Shown here: one piece after another, positions 18,199 to 26,731 of the stretch
How the letters are laid out: the number at the start of each line of letters is the position of its first letter
Numbering within the stretch: the stretch's first letter is position 1
NCBI RefSeq assembly: GCF_013408415.1
Contig: NZ_JACCAA010000001.1
Coordinates: 1,612,001-1,676,000 of the forward strand
Length of the DNA stretch: 64,000 bases
Direction of reading: 5' to 3'
Source: Nocardioides daedukensis
GTDB lineage: Bacteria; Actinomycetota; Actinomycetes; Propionibacteriales; Nocardioidaceae
The notes under the pieces: model-generated
What the model was told of the DNA's origin: nothing
The model's input: the letters and a program-made list of their open reading frames with translations, nothing else
Databases searched by the model: none
Program-made: the position numbers and the translations under genes

Positions 18199-18273
18199 GT
18201 CGTTCGTGGGCTGGTCCACGATGCTCCCTGGGCCGTCGGTTTGAGCGTGTGCAGTGAAGTGCATCATGGGGGC

Positions 18274-19266
18274 GTGAGCAACGGGAGCCCGGAACACGAG
18301 GACGAGATCCTCGACGCCAGTCCGAAGCAGATCATAGCCGTCATCGAGAAGATGCCGGACCTGCCCTGGCCCCAAGGCGAGGAGTGGCTCGAGTGGAAGA
18401 TCGCGGGGATCGAGGGGCACACCAACTTCCTGTGCCACATCGTTCCTCTGGCCGCCACCACTGACGGGAGGGGCGTCGAGGACTTCCTCCGCCCGCTGCG
18501 CAAACGGGCAGACAAGCGCTGGCGCCTGCGACACCACTTCGACGCCGCCCGATTCACCGATGACAAGGACACCGACCCTCGCCTCTACGACCGGCGCAGC
18601 GCCCCTGCCGGGATGATTCGCTCCCTCGGCGCCAAGGAGGCGACCTGGTGGGCACTGGGAACCGACGCCGTCGTCCTCTTCAACGGCTTCGACCCGACCG
18701 ACCGGTTGCACAAGGCGGCAGTGATGGTCATCGCCCAGGACTGGCTCACCGTCGGGCGCGGCCCCGAGGAAGAAGCACTCGAAGCGGCTCGGTCAGCCGA
18801 GGGAGATGGGAGCCTCCTGAGCGACTTCCTCTCCGGTGACCAGAGCCGCATCCTCTCCTCGGTGTGGGCCGTGATCGCCACCCGGGACCCCGAGGTCCTG
18901 GCTCCGCTCGCGAAGCGACGGCTCGTGATCTACCGCTCCGCCAACAACATCGAGCTCGGCGGAGCGCTTGCCTCCAACGAGAAGAACTTCGAGCACGCAC
19001 TCCTGCGCCTCGAGCTCTTCGACTCCTCGAAGTGCCTCTGTGCGGCCTATCCCGCATTCCAGTTCTATGAACCGGAGAAGGAGGAGACCCGCGGGCATGC
19101 CCGACGGCTGGGGACCCTCCCCAACGACGGCCAGTGGCATCCCGACGAGATCGTGTTGTGCCGTGACTGCGGCACTCTGTTCCGCGTGGAGCGCGGCGAG
19201 TACCACTACCCCTGGTGGAAGTGGACCCGGCTCGCGACGGTCCCCGAGAGCCTTCTCCCGGAGTGA
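18274..19266 (+). CDS. hypothetical protein with C-terminal zinc-ribbon-like motif
   Basis: 330 residues from GTG 18274. No family recognised. The middle contains RSLGAKEATWWALGTDAVVLFNGFDPTDRLHKAAVMVIAQDW. A C-terminal segment has paired cysteines (KCLCAAYPAF and LCRDCGTLFRVE), which could bind zinc. It is rich in Trp and charged residues and has no membrane segment. Codon use looks native. The frame stays open further upstream, but that part overlaps the divergent gene. Confidence 0.7.
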   Translation: MSNGSPEHEDEILDASPKQIIAVIEKMPDLPWPQGEEWLEWKIAGIEGHTNFLCHIVPLAATTDGRGVEDFLRPLRKRADKRWRLRHHFDAARFTDDKDTDPRLYDRRSAPAGMIRSLGAKEATWWALGTDAVVLFNGFDPTDRLHKAAVMVIAQDWLTVGRGPEEEALEAARSAEGDGSLLSDFLSGDQSRILSSVWAVIATRDPEVLAPLAKRRLVIYRSANNIELGGALASNEKNFEHALLRLELFDSSKCLCAAYPAFQFYEPEKEETRGHARRLGTLPNDGQWHPDEIVLCRDCGTLFRVERGEYHYPWWKWTRLATVPESLLPE

Positions 19267-19292
19267 TCACGGCATCGCGGGATGCGTTCGCC

Positions 19293-20462
19293 TCAGTCGA
19301 TGACCTCGAACTCCATCCCCGCGTTCCGCAACCGGGCCAGCAGGTTGGGCCCCATCGCCTGAGCGGTGGTCACCGAGCCGGCCGTCTCCGGGTTGTCGTC
19401 GAATGCGAGGCAGAGCGCGGACTCGGCGAGCATCTTCGACGTCTCGCTGTAGCCGGGGTCGCCACCTGAGACTCGCGTGTGCACCTTCTCGTTGCCGGCC
19501 TCACCGATGAAGTCGACCGTGAACCAGGACTTGCGTCGCCGCTCCACCGAGGGGCCCTCCCCCTGCTTGACCTTGCCCTTGATCAGGTTGCGCACCGGCT
19601 TGACCTGCGCGGCCAGCGCGAGCGTTCCGACGCCGATCGCGCCACCGGCCGCGAACCGCAACGTCTTGGTCCCGGCATAGTGCGAATAGGTGAACTTCGG
19701 ACCGTAGGACGCCAGTGCAGCGCCGCTGCGCTGGACCACCTGCGGGTCGATCGTCGGCAGCGGCAGCAGCCAGTAGCCGAGGTCCTTGTCGCGGTGCGGC
19801 TTGCCGGCCGCGGCGCGGCTGGATCGACCGACCGGCCGCTCCTCCTTCTTGCGGCGTTCGGCGAACGCGGCCTTCATCTCGCGGGCCCGCTCCATCGCAC
19901 CGAGCGCGGAGTGGAAGGTGCCGCCGGAGAAGGTGGCGTTGGAGCGTACGACGCCACGCAGCGTGATCGGCTGGTCCGGGGAGAGCTGCTGCACGGTGAA
20001 CCAGGCGCCGAGGTCGTGCGGGATCGAGTCGAAGCCGCAGGCATGGATGATCCGGGCACCCGATGCGACGGCGGTCTCGTGGTGGGCCAGCCACATCCGA
20101 TCGACGAACTCGGGCTCGCCGGTCAGGTCGACATAGTCGGTGCCACTGGCAGCACAGGCCGCGACCAGGGGCTCCCCGAACTGCAGGTAGGGCCCGACGG
20201 TGGTGATCACGACGCTGGTGCGCTCGGCCACGCTGGTCAGTGCGGTCCGGTCGGCGGCGTCGACGACGAGGAGGTCCATCATCTCCAGGCGCGGGTCGAT
20301 CGCGGCCAGCTCGTCGCGGACCTTCGAGAGCTTCGCCTTGCTGCGCCCCGCGATCGCCCACCGCAACCGCGCCGGGGCGTGCCGAGCCAGATATTGCGCG
20401 GTCAGTCCCCCGGTGAATCCGGTCGCGCCGAAGAGGACGATGTCGTAGTCGCGTGCAGCCAT
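19293..20462 (-). CDS. saccharopine dehydrogenase-like / trans-acting enoyl reductase family
   Basis: 389 residues. It begins ARDYDIVLFGATGFTGGLTAQYLARH, a Rossmann NAD(P) site, followed by LRWAIAGRSKAKLSKVRDEL and VVITTVGPYLQFGEPLVAACAASGTDYVDLTGEPEF, all typical of the saccharopine-dehydrogenase NADP-binding family. Actinobacterial relatives include trans-acting enoyl reductases of lipid synthesis. A membrane-proximal region near residues 260-285 (AAGGAIGVGTLALAAQV) is also typical. The specific substrate is not known. Convergent with the preceding gene. Confidence 0.88.
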   Translation of the reverse strand: MAARDYDIVLFGATGFTGGLTAQYLARHAPARLRWAIAGRSKAKLSKVRDELAAIDPRLEMMDLLVVDAADRTALTSVAERTSVVITTVGPYLQFGEPLVAACAASGTDYVDLTGEPEFVDRMWLAHHETAVASGARIIHACGFDSIPHDLGAWFTVQQLSPDQPITLRGVVRSNATFSGGTFHSALGAMERAREMKAAFAERRKKEERPVGRSSRAAAGKPHRDKDLGYWLLPLPTIDPQVVQRSGAALASYGPKFTYSHYAGTKTLRFAAGGAIGVGTLALAAQVKPVRNLIKGKVKQGEGPSVERRRKSWFTVDFIGEAGNEKVHTRVSGGDPGYSETSKMLAESALCLAFDDNPETAGSVTTAQAMGPNLLARLRNAGMEFEVID

Positions 20463-20548
20463 GCGCCCACAATGCCATCCCTGTCCTGAACGTCGGGGGC
20501 GGTCTCGACGCAGCGCCCCGGACGCCGCACCGGCGTACCGTTGTTGCC

Positions 20549-20818
20549 ATGTGCCGCAACATCCGCCCCCTCAACAACTTCGAGCCGCCGGCCACCAACG
20601 ACGAGGTGACCGCAGCGGCGCTGCAATATGTCCGCAAGGTCGCCGGGACGACCAAGCCGTCCCAGGCCAACCAGGCCGCCTTCGACGAGGCCGTCTCCGA
20701 GATCGCCCACATCACCAGGCACCTGCTCGACAACCTGGTCACCACCGCGCCGCCCAAGGACCGCGAGGTCGAGGCCATCAAGCGGAAGGCGCGGGCCGCG
20801 GTCCGCTACGCGCGGTGA
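20549..20818 (+). CDS. DUF2277 family protein
   Basis: 89 residues, whole-family length. It opens MCRNIRPLNNFEPPATNDEVTAAALQYVRKVAGTTKPSQAN, and its C-terminal half TRHLLDNLVTTAPPKDREVEAIKRKARAAVRYAR is also diagnostic of DUF2277. Function unknown; small, helical and soluble. Its stop overlaps the sirtuin GTG start (GTGA), suggesting coupled translation. Confidence 0.9.
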   Translation: MCRNIRPLNNFEPPATNDEVTAAALQYVRKVAGTTKPSQANQAAFDEAVSEIAHITRHLLDNLVTTAPPKDREVEAIKRKARAAVRYAR

Positions 20819-21735
20819 CTGAGGCCGTCGCGGGGGTCGACGCGGGGATCGACGCGGGCTCGCTTGACCGCTCGTCCCCGGCTGCTCCACCCGAGCTTCC
20901 GGACGCGCTGGACCTGCTGGCATCTCGACCGCTCGTCGTGCTGACCGGCGCCGGTCTCTCCACGGACTCTGGTATCCCCGACTACCGCGGGCCCGGAGCG
21001 CCGACGCGGAGGCCGATGACCTACGACGAGTTCGTCTCCGGACCGGGTGCACAGCAGCGCTACTGGGCGCGCAGCCACCTCGGCTGGGGGCTGATGGCAC
21101 GCGCAGAGCCCAACGACGGGCATCGGTCACTCGCGGCGATGGAGGCTCGGGGTCGGGTCCGGTTGTTGATCACCCAGAACGTGGACGGGCTCCACGAGGA
21201 GTCGGGCTCGGCCGCGGTCGCCCTGCACGGGCGGGTTGCACAGGTCGTCTGCCTCGGATGCCGCACGACCTCGTCGCGCGCGCTGCTCCAGAACCGGCTG
21301 GAAGCACTCAACCCCGGCTACGCCGAGCGGCACCGTGACGCGGCGATCCGACCCGACGGAGACGTGGAGCTCGAGGACACCGCCGGCTTCGTCGTGCCGC
21401 CGTGCGAGCTCTGTGGCGGAGTGCTCAAGCCCGACGTCGTCTTCTTCGGCGAGAACGTGCCGGCCGAGCGGGTGCAGCGCTGCTATCACGCCGTCGAGGC
21501 TCTCGCCGACGTTGACGGCGCGCTCCTGGTCGCAGGCTCCTCGCTCGCGGTGATGTCCGGGCTCCGGTTCGTGAAGCGCGCGCACGGGCGCGGCACCCCG
21601 ATCGTGATCGTCAACCGCGGGACGACCCGGGGCGACGAGCTCGCGACGTACAAGCTCGGCGTCGGTTGCAGTGAGTTCCTCACTGCCCTTGCCAGGGAGC
21701 CGACCCCCGCACAGGCACCGTTCAGAGGCGCTTGA
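20815..21735 (+). CDS. NAD-dependent protein deacylase (sirtuin)
   Basis: 306 residues. The NAD site TGAGLSTDSGIPDYRGPG, the TQNVDGLH motif and the catalytic His in VALHGR are present. Four zinc cysteines sit in CLGC and CELC, and the nicotinamide-side SSLAVMSG loop is intact. It removes acyl groups from lysines using NAD+. The sequence is of the bacterial class II/SIR4-like type (GDVELEDTAGFVVPPC). Start GTG 20815 overlaps the DUF2277 stop. The final 13 residues overlap the convergent dtxR-type gene. Confidence 0.93.
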   Translation: MTEAVAGVDAGIDAGSLDRSSPAAPPELPDALDLLASRPLVVLTGAGLSTDSGIPDYRGPGAPTRRPMTYDEFVSGPGAQQRYWARSHLGWGLMARAEPNDGHRSLAAMEARGRVRLLITQNVDGLHEESGSAAVALHGRVAQVVCLGCRTTSSRALLQNRLEALNPGYAERHRDAAIRPDGDVELEDTAGFVVPPCELCGGVLKPDVVFFGENVPAERVQRCYHAVEALADVDGALLVAGSSLAVMSGLRFVKRAHGRGTPIVIVNRGTTRGDELATYKLGVGCSEFLTALAREPTPAQAPFRGA

Positions 21736-22417
21736 CGAAGATGTGCTCGCCGGCCTCGTTGATGATCTCGGCACTCTCGCCACCGGAGCCGATCAGGATG
21801 CCGTCATCGGTGGCCACCACGACGACCGTCTTGTCCGGCAGGGCACCGACGCGGCGCAGTGCCATCATCAGGTCCTCGTCCTTCTGCATCTCTTCCGAGA
21901 TCCGGCGCACGTGGACGCGCGACTCCTCCGAGGTCGCCACGCTGGACAGCGACTCGACGCCCTCCATGAAGCCCTCGCCCAGGATCTCCTGACCGAGCTC
22001 CTCCAGGCCGGGGATCGGGTTGCCGTACGGCGACTCGGTGGGGTGGTCCAGCAACGCGAGCAGGCGACGCTCGACGTTCTCCGACATCACGTGCTCCCAG
22101 CGGCACGCCTCGGCGTGCACGAGCTCCCAGTCCAGGCCGATCACGTCGGTGAGCAGGCGCTCGGCAAGGCGGTGCTTGCGCATCACCCGGGTGGCCAGGC
22201 GCAAGCCCTCGTCGGTGAGCTCCAGGTGGCGGTCACCCTCGACGGTGAGCAGTCCGTCGCGTTCCATCCGCGCCACGGTCTGGCTCACGGTCGGTCCACT
22301 CTGGTGCAGGCGCTCGGCAATCCGGGCCCGCAACGGGACGATCCCCTCCTCCACGAGCTCGAAGATCGTGCGGAGATACATCTCAGTGGTGTCGATCAGG
22401 TCGCTCACGGCCCCCAT
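21722..22417 (-). CDS. DtxR/IdeR-type metal-dependent repressor
   Basis: 231 residues in three domains. An N-terminal winged HTH (MYLRTIFELVEEGIVPLRARIAERLHQSGPTVSQTVARMERDGLL) precedes a dimerisation/metal domain (VMRKHRLAERLLTDVIGLDWELVHAEACRWEHVMSENVERRL). That domain carries the Cys, Met, Glu and His metal ligands. A C-terminal SH3-like FeoA domain follows (PDKTVVVVATDDGILIGSGGESAEIINEAGEHIFVKRL). This is the full IdeR/DtxR layout; it probably senses Fe(II) and represses iron uptake genes. A manganese-sensing role is also possible. Confidence 0.93.
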   Translation of the reverse strand: MGAVSDLIDTTEMYLRTIFELVEEGIVPLRARIAERLHQSGPTVSQTVARMERDGLLTVEGDRHLELTDEGLRLATRVMRKHRLAERLLTDVIGLDWELVHAEACRWEHVMSENVERRLLALLDHPTESPYGNPIPGLEELGQEILGEGFMEGVESLSSVATSEESRVHVRRISEEMQKDEDLMMALRRVGALPDKTVVVVATDDGILIGSGGESAEIINEAGEHIFVKRL

Positions 22418-22513
22418 TGTGGCTCATCGCTCCCAGCGTTGTCGCCCGGCCCTTCATGCGGAGGGACAAAGCCGCTACGGTCGATCCCGGCATCGACTGA
22501 GAAGACTGGAGCC

Positions 22514-23314
22514 ATGGAGCACTTTCCCGCTACCGAATTCACCATCCCGTCCCGCTTCCGGGGACCCGAGCACTCCGGAAACGGTGGCTGGAGCGCCGGC
22601 GCCCTTGCCGCGCTGGTCGAGAACGACTGCCCCGAGAACCGTGCCGAGACCTGGCCGCCGATCGAGGTGACCCTGCTCCAGCCCCCGCCGCTGGACGTCC
22701 CACTGACCGTCGACGTGGACGCAGACGGCGCCACGACCGCCTCCTTCGGCGGCTCGCTGATCATGCGGGCCAGGGTCGTCGCCGAGGCCGACCCGGCGCC
22801 GGTGGAGCGCGTGCCGGCCGAGGTGGCCCGCTCTGCCGAGGCCGCCTATCCGGGGCTGAGGAACCACCCCTTCCCCACCTGCTTCGCCTGCGGCACCGGG
22901 CGCGAGCCCGAGGACGGGCTGCGGATCTTCCCCGGCCCGGTCGAGCCGGTCGAGGGCCAGGCACGGGTCGCCGCGACCTGGACTCCGCACCCGAGCGTCC
23001 GCGAGGACTGGCACGAGTACGTCGACGACCAGGGTCGCGCGTCCCTGCCGGCGACCTGGGCGGCACTGGACTGTGCCGGGGCGTGGGCGGCCGACATCGG
23101 CGACCGGATGATGGTGCTCGGGCGGATCACGGCCGCCATCGACGCGCTTCCGGTGATCGGCGAGGAGCACGTCGTCCTCGGCCTGCACCGCGGGACCGAG
23201 GGTCGCAAGTCGTTCACCTCGACCACGATCCTCGACAGCGACGAACGGGTCGTGGCACGTGCCGAGCACGTCTGGATCGCCATCGAGCCGGGGTCCTTGG
23301 GAACCGCCCGATAA
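22514..23314 (+). CDS. hotdog-fold thioesterase-like protein
   Basis: 266 residues. Two hotdog-like halves: the first opens FRGPEHSGNGGWSAGALAALVENDCPENRAETWPPIEVTLLQPPPLDVPL, and the second includes HPFPTCFACGTGREPEDGLRIFPGPV and ALDCAGAWAAD, motifs shared with actinobacterial thioesterase-like proteins. The GNGG segment in half one and the Cys/Asp of half two may form the acyl-CoA site. Substrate unknown. ATG 22514 starts within a short divergent interval with the dtxR-type gene. Confidence 0.75.
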   Translation: MEHFPATEFTIPSRFRGPEHSGNGGWSAGALAALVENDCPENRAETWPPIEVTLLQPPPLDVPLTVDVDADGATTASFGGSLIMRARVVAEADPAPVERVPAEVARSAEAAYPGLRNHPFPTCFACGTGREPEDGLRIFPGPVEPVEGQARVAATWTPHPSVREDWHEYVDDQGRASLPATWAALDCAGAWAADIGDRMMVLGRITAAIDALPVIGEEHVVLGLHRGTEGRKSFTSTTILDSDERVVARAEHVWIAIEPGSLGTAR

Positions 23315-23319
23315 ATCCC

Positions 23320-23348
23320 TTGTGACCCCTCGCGGACCGTCGTACCTT
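23320..23348 (+). promoter_or_regulatory. sigma-70-type promoter of the response-regulator leader
   Basis: TTGTGA (23320-23325), a 17-bp spacer and TACCTT (23343-23348) match the actinobacterial housekeeping -35 and TAnnnT -10 pattern. Transcription would begin near 23355, leaving a leader of about 270 nt before the response regulator. Pattern-based only. Confidence 0.5.
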
Positions 23349-23380
23349 GGTGGGACACGGGAAAGGAGGTGGTCCGAGGA

Positions 23381-23434
23381 ATGAATTCTTTTGGGACTCG
23401 TGAGGTGGCTGTCCGCTGGCAGCTCCACTGCTGA
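23381..23434 (+). CDS. candidate 17-residue leader peptide
   Basis: ATG 23381 encodes MNSFGTREVAVRWQLHC then TGA. Upstream, GAAAGGAGGTGGTCC (23361-23375) is almost fully complementary to the 3' end of 16S rRNA, a far stronger ribosome-binding site than any other gene here has. An ORF this short with such a site looks like a translated leader peptide. It lies on the long leader of the NarL-type regulator, ahead of a 13-bp inverted repeat. Coding status is inferred. Confidence 0.5.
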   Translation: MNSFGTREVAVRWQLHC

Positions 23435-23496
23435 CAGGCCCCATTCCGGGCAGCTGGCGACAGTGTCGAAGCCGCCGGCAATGCACGACAGTCACC

Positions 23497-23582
23497 CGAC
23501 CCGCAGGTGCTCCGGACATCAGTCCGCCGGAGACGGTGCGCAGGTCTCCACCAGGAGAAACCGCCACCACACCTGCGGGTCG
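23497..23582 (+). promoter_or_regulatory. 13-bp perfect inverted repeat in response-regulator leader
   Basis: CGACCCGCAGGTG (23497-23509) and CACCTGCGGGTCG (23570-23582) are exact inverted copies separated by 60 nt. They lie between the candidate leader peptide and the regulator's ATG at 23627. In RNA they could form a stable stem enclosing a loop; in DNA they could be operator half-sites. Confidence 0.6.
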
Positions 23583-23626
23583 CTCCCATTTCCGATGGTC
23601 GCGTGACCGACTGGAAGGATGGCGAC

Positions 23627-24268
23627 ATGACCGCCCAACCGATCCGCGTGTTCCTGCTCGACGACCACGAGATTGTGCGTCGCGGGCTGCGCGGGCTGCT
23701 CGAGTCCGAGGGTGACATCGTCATCGTCGGCGAGGCCCGGGCCGCCAAGGGGGCGGCCGAGGCGATCCTCGAGCTGGCCCCGGACGTCGCGGTGCTCGAT
23801 GCCAGGCTCGGTGACGGCTCGGGAGTCGAGGTGTGCCGCGACGTACGCTCCGCGAACCCCGACATCAAGGCCCTGATCCTGACCAGCCACGACGACGACG
23901 AGGCGATGTATGCCGCGATCATGGCCGGTGCGGCAGGCTACGTGCTCAAGCAGATCGAGGGATCCTCGCTGATCAGCGGGATTCGGCTCGTCGCCAGCGG
24001 GCACTCGCTGATCGACTCGGCGACGGCGTTGCGGTTGCTGCAGCGGCCTGCGGACCGGGACGTCCCCGACGAGCTGAGCGCCCTGACGCCCAAGGAACAG
24101 CAGATCCTGTCCGCGATCGCCGACGGGCTGACCAACCGCCAGATCGGCCTGAAGCTGCACCTGGCCGAGAAGACCGTGAAGAACCACGTCACCAACGTGC
24201 TCGCAAAGCTGGGCGTGCAGCGCCGTACACAGGCCGTGCTCGTCGCGTCGCGACTGCGACGTCGCTGA
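23627..24268 (+). CDS. NarL/DevR-type response regulator
   Basis: 213 residues. The receiver domain starts RVFLLDDHEIVRRGLRGLL, with the phospho-acceptor Asp58 in VAVLDARLGDG, the Thr/Ser switch in LILTSHDDDE and Lys in GYVLKQIEG. The C-terminal LuxR-type HTH is LTPKEQQILSAIADGLTNRQIGLKLHLAEKTVKNHVTNVLAKLGV. Resembles DevR/DosR-like actinobacterial regulators, but no partner histidine kinase is adjacent. ATG 23627 follows GGAAGGA. Convergent with the chemoreceptor gene across a hairpin terminator. Confidence 0.92.
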   Translation: MTAQPIRVFLLDDHEIVRRGLRGLLESEGDIVIVGEARAAKGAAEAILELAPDVAVLDARLGDGSGVEVCRDVRSANPDIKALILTSHDDDEAMYAAIMAGAAGYVLKQIEGSSLISGIRLVASGHSLIDSATALRLLQRPADRDVPDELSALTPKEQQILSAIADGLTNRQIGLKLHLAEKTVKNHVTNVLAKLGVQRRTQAVLVASRLRRR

Positions 24269-24276
24269 CGCGCCGA

Positions 24277-24311
24277 TCGCCCGGCAGCCGGAGAATCGGC
24301 TGGCCGGGCGA
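24277..24311. terminator. bidirectional hairpin terminator
   Basis: TCGCCCGGCAGCCG (24277-24290) pairs with CGGCTGGCCGGGCGA (24297-24311) with one bulged base and a 6-nt loop. It lies between the convergent response-regulator and chemoreceptor genes and can serve both strands. Confidence 0.75.
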
Positions 24312-24323
24312 CCTCGGCACCGC

Positions 24324-26267
24324 TCAGACCGTGAACTGACCGACCAGACCCTTCAGCTCGGCGGCCATCCCGGACAGGTCGGTGGCGGACTGGAGCGTGT
24401 TCTGCGCGCCCTGACGGGTGTCGTCGGCGGCGCTGGCCACCTGGGTCACGTCCGAGGCGATGCCGTTGGCGCCGGTGGCGGCCTCGGTCACGCTGCGGGC
24501 GATCTCGTTGGTGGTCGCGGTCTGCTCCTCGACCGCAGAGGCGATCGAGGCCTGGATGTCGTTGATCCGCCCGATCACCTCGGAGATCTCGGCGATCGCC
24601 GAGACCGCACCCTCGGTGCCGTTCTGGATCGCGACGATCTTCTGACCGATGTCCTCGGTCGCCTTCGCGGTCTCCTTGGCCAGCTCCTTCACCTCGTTGG
24701 CGACGACAGCGAAGCCCTTGCCCGCATCACCCGCACGGGCTGCCTCGATGGTGGCGTTGAGGGCGAGCAGGTTGGTCTGCTGGGCGATCGAGGTGATCAC
24801 CTTGATCACCTGGCCGATCTCGGCGCTGGACTCGCCCAGCGAGGCGACGGTCTCCTGGGCCGAGGAGGCGACCTGCACGGCGCCGGTGGCCACCGTGGCC
24901 GCGTCCGTCGCGTTCTTCGCGATCTCGCGGATGCTCGCAGTCATCTCCTCGGCGGCACTGGCCACCGTCTGGATGCTGGCCGAGACCTGGACCGACGCGC
25001 TCGACGCGCTCGCGGCGCGGTCCGAGGTGAGCGACGCACCCTGGCCCATCCCCTGCGAGAGGATGGTGAGCTGCTCGGAGGAGACCGCGAGGGTGTCCGC
25101 CGTACGCCCGATCTCGCCCATGCTGCCGCGCAGGTTGCCGAGCAGGGAGCCCAGTCCCGCTGCCAGCTGGCCGATGGCGTCCTCACCCTCGACCGGGATC
25201 GAGCGGGTCAGGTCGCCCGTCTCGGCAGCGCGGACCACCTCGAGCACCAGGTCGACCTTGCGGGAGAGCTCGGCGGCATTCTCGCGATCCGAGGTCTCCT
25301 TCTCGATGCGCGCCAGCGCCTGGGAGACCAGGCGCCCCACGTTGCGCAGCGCGTCGAGGCGCTGCTCGGACGGGTCCAACGTCTCGGTCGAGAAGAAGTC
25401 CATCGTGCCGATGACCTCATCGGCCACGGTGATCGGGAAGCAGATCCCCGACTTGACACCGACCCGCTGGGCAACGGGCGCCCGCACGCAGTCCGTCATC
25501 TCGCCGATGTCGCGGGTGAAGACGAGGTCGCGCTGTGCCCAGACCCGTCCCGAGAGCCCGATGCCCGGGGCGAAGGACGCCTCCAGCGTGACCTTGCGGA
25601 ACTCGGGGCCGGCGTCGCCGGACTCCGCCTCGAAGCGCAGGACCTGGCTGGCCGGGTCGATGCGCCAGAAGGAGCCGTAGACCCAGCCGAACTCGTTGCG
25701 CACGGTGTCGAGGGCGACCTGGATGGCACCCTCGACCGTGGTGGAGGTGGCCATCTCGATCAGCACCTTGTTGACCGCTGCCGTGTCCGTGGAGGCCGCC
25801 AACCGTTCCTTCTGCGCCTGGACCCGGTCGGTGATCGCGATCCACGACACCATCGCGCCGTTGAACACGCCGCCGTCCTGGACCTCGCTGATGGTGAGGT
25901 CGATGACCTCGTCCGCGACCTCCAGCTGCGCCGTGTAGGGAAGCTGCGAGGGGTCCTCCCAGAAGGAGGAGAGCTTGTCCGGGTCCTCACCGAGCAGCGC
26001 GAAGAACGGCGTCACGTCCGAACCGATGAGGTCGTCGACCGCCACCGGCAAGAAGACCTCCAGCGGGCGCAGCTTCTCCACCGCCTTGTCGTTGGCATAG
26101 CGGATCCGCTTGTCCACGTCGACCAGGAAGACCCGGGCCGCGAGGCCGTCGAGGACCGAGCGGACCTGGCCGAACGGGTCGATCTGCTCGACACTGCCGC
26201 GATCCCCGTCGCCGGGGCCCTTGGCGTGGTGCCCGTTCAGGCTGGGGGCGATCTCGAGGTCGGTCAT
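24324..26267 (-). CDS. soluble methyl-accepting chemotaxis protein with PAS and GAF domains
   Basis: 647 residues without a TM segment. A PAS-like domain (about 35-150, [21 protein letters not shown]) is followed by a GAF domain (about 165-330, including [24 protein letters not shown] and [21 protein letters not shown]). Next is a HAMP-like linker ([26 protein letters not shown]), then the long MCP signalling coiled coil with the hairpin tip [27 protein letters not shown] cytoplasmic receptor of this type probably senses an internal redox, metabolic or ligand signal. Last gene of the cheA-cheW-mcp operon; overlaps cheW by 4 bp. Confidence 0.93.
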   Translation of the reverse strand: MTDLEIAPSLNGHHAKGPGDGDRGSVEQIDPFGQVRSVLDGLAARVFLVDVDKRIRYANDKAVEKLRPLEVFLPVAVDDLIGSDVTPFFALLGEDPDKLSSFWEDPSQLPYTAQLEVADEVIDLTISEVQDGGVFNGAMVSWIAITDRVQAQKERLAASTDTAAVNKVLIEMATSTTVEGAIQVALDTVRNEFGWVYGSFWRIDPASQVLRFEAESGDAGPEFRKVTLEASFAPGIGLSGRVWAQRDLVFTRDIGEMTDCVRAPVAQRVGVKSGICFPITVADEVIGTMDFFSTETLDPSEQRLDALRNVGRLVSQALARIEKETSDRENAAELSRKVDLVLEVVRAAETGDLTRSIPVEGEDAIGQLAAGLGSLLGNLRGSMGEIGRTADTLAVSSEQLTILSQGMGQGASLTSDRAASASSASVQVSASIQTVASAAEEMTASIREIAKNATDAATVATGAVQVASSAQETVASLGESSAEIGQVIKVITSIAQQTNLLALNATIEAARAGDAGKGFAVVANEVKELAKETAKATEDIGQKIVAIQNGTEGAVSAIAEISEVIGRINDIQASIASAVEEQTATTNEIARSVTEAATGANGIASDVTQVASAADDTRQGAQNTLQSATDLSGMAAELKGLVGQFTV

Positions 26268-26731
26268 GGTGTGCCTCCGGTGGCATCAGGCGCAGTGGGT
26301 ACGTCGACTGCGCGGTCGGGGTCGAGGACGAGCAGGATGGAGTCGGGCAGGGAGAGCACGCCACGGACGGCACCCTGGATCGTGAGTGGAACGGTGCTGG
26401 GGACTGGTTCGAGCCGGTGCTCGCTGGTGTCGATGACGTCGCCGATGTCGTCGACGAGGAGGCTGACCACCTCTCCGCGGTTGCGGACGATGACGTTCAT
26501 CGGACGTTCGTCTGCCGCCCGGGCCGGGAGCCCGAGGCGCAGCCTGAGGTCGAGAGCGATCACGATCTGGCCGCGCAGGTTGATCAGGCCACGGACCGCC
26601 TCGGGTGAGCGCGGCACCGGGGTCATCTCCTGGTGGCGCAACACCTCCTGGACGTCCTCCACGGCGACCCCGAAGTCGAGGCCGGCGACGCGGAAGGTGC
26701 AGTGCAGCGAACTGGTGGATGTCGTGCTCAT
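26264..26731 (-). CDS. cheW: chemotaxis coupling protein CheW
   Basis: 155 residues with the two SH3-like barrels of CheW. It contains [57 protein letters not shown], including the conserved NLRG motif that contacts CheA and receptors. The second half is [24 protein letters not shown]. It bridges the adjacent receptor to CheA. Its start is one base from the cheA stop, consistent with a single operon. Confidence 0.95.
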   Translation of the reverse strand: MSTTSTSSLHCTFRVAGLDFGVAVEDVQEVLRHQEMTPVPRSPEAVRGLINLRGQIVIALDLRLRLGLPARAADERPMNVIVRNRGEVVSLLVDDIGDVIDTSEHRLEPVPSTVPLTIQGAVRGVLSLPDSILLVLDPDRAVDVPTAPDATGGTP

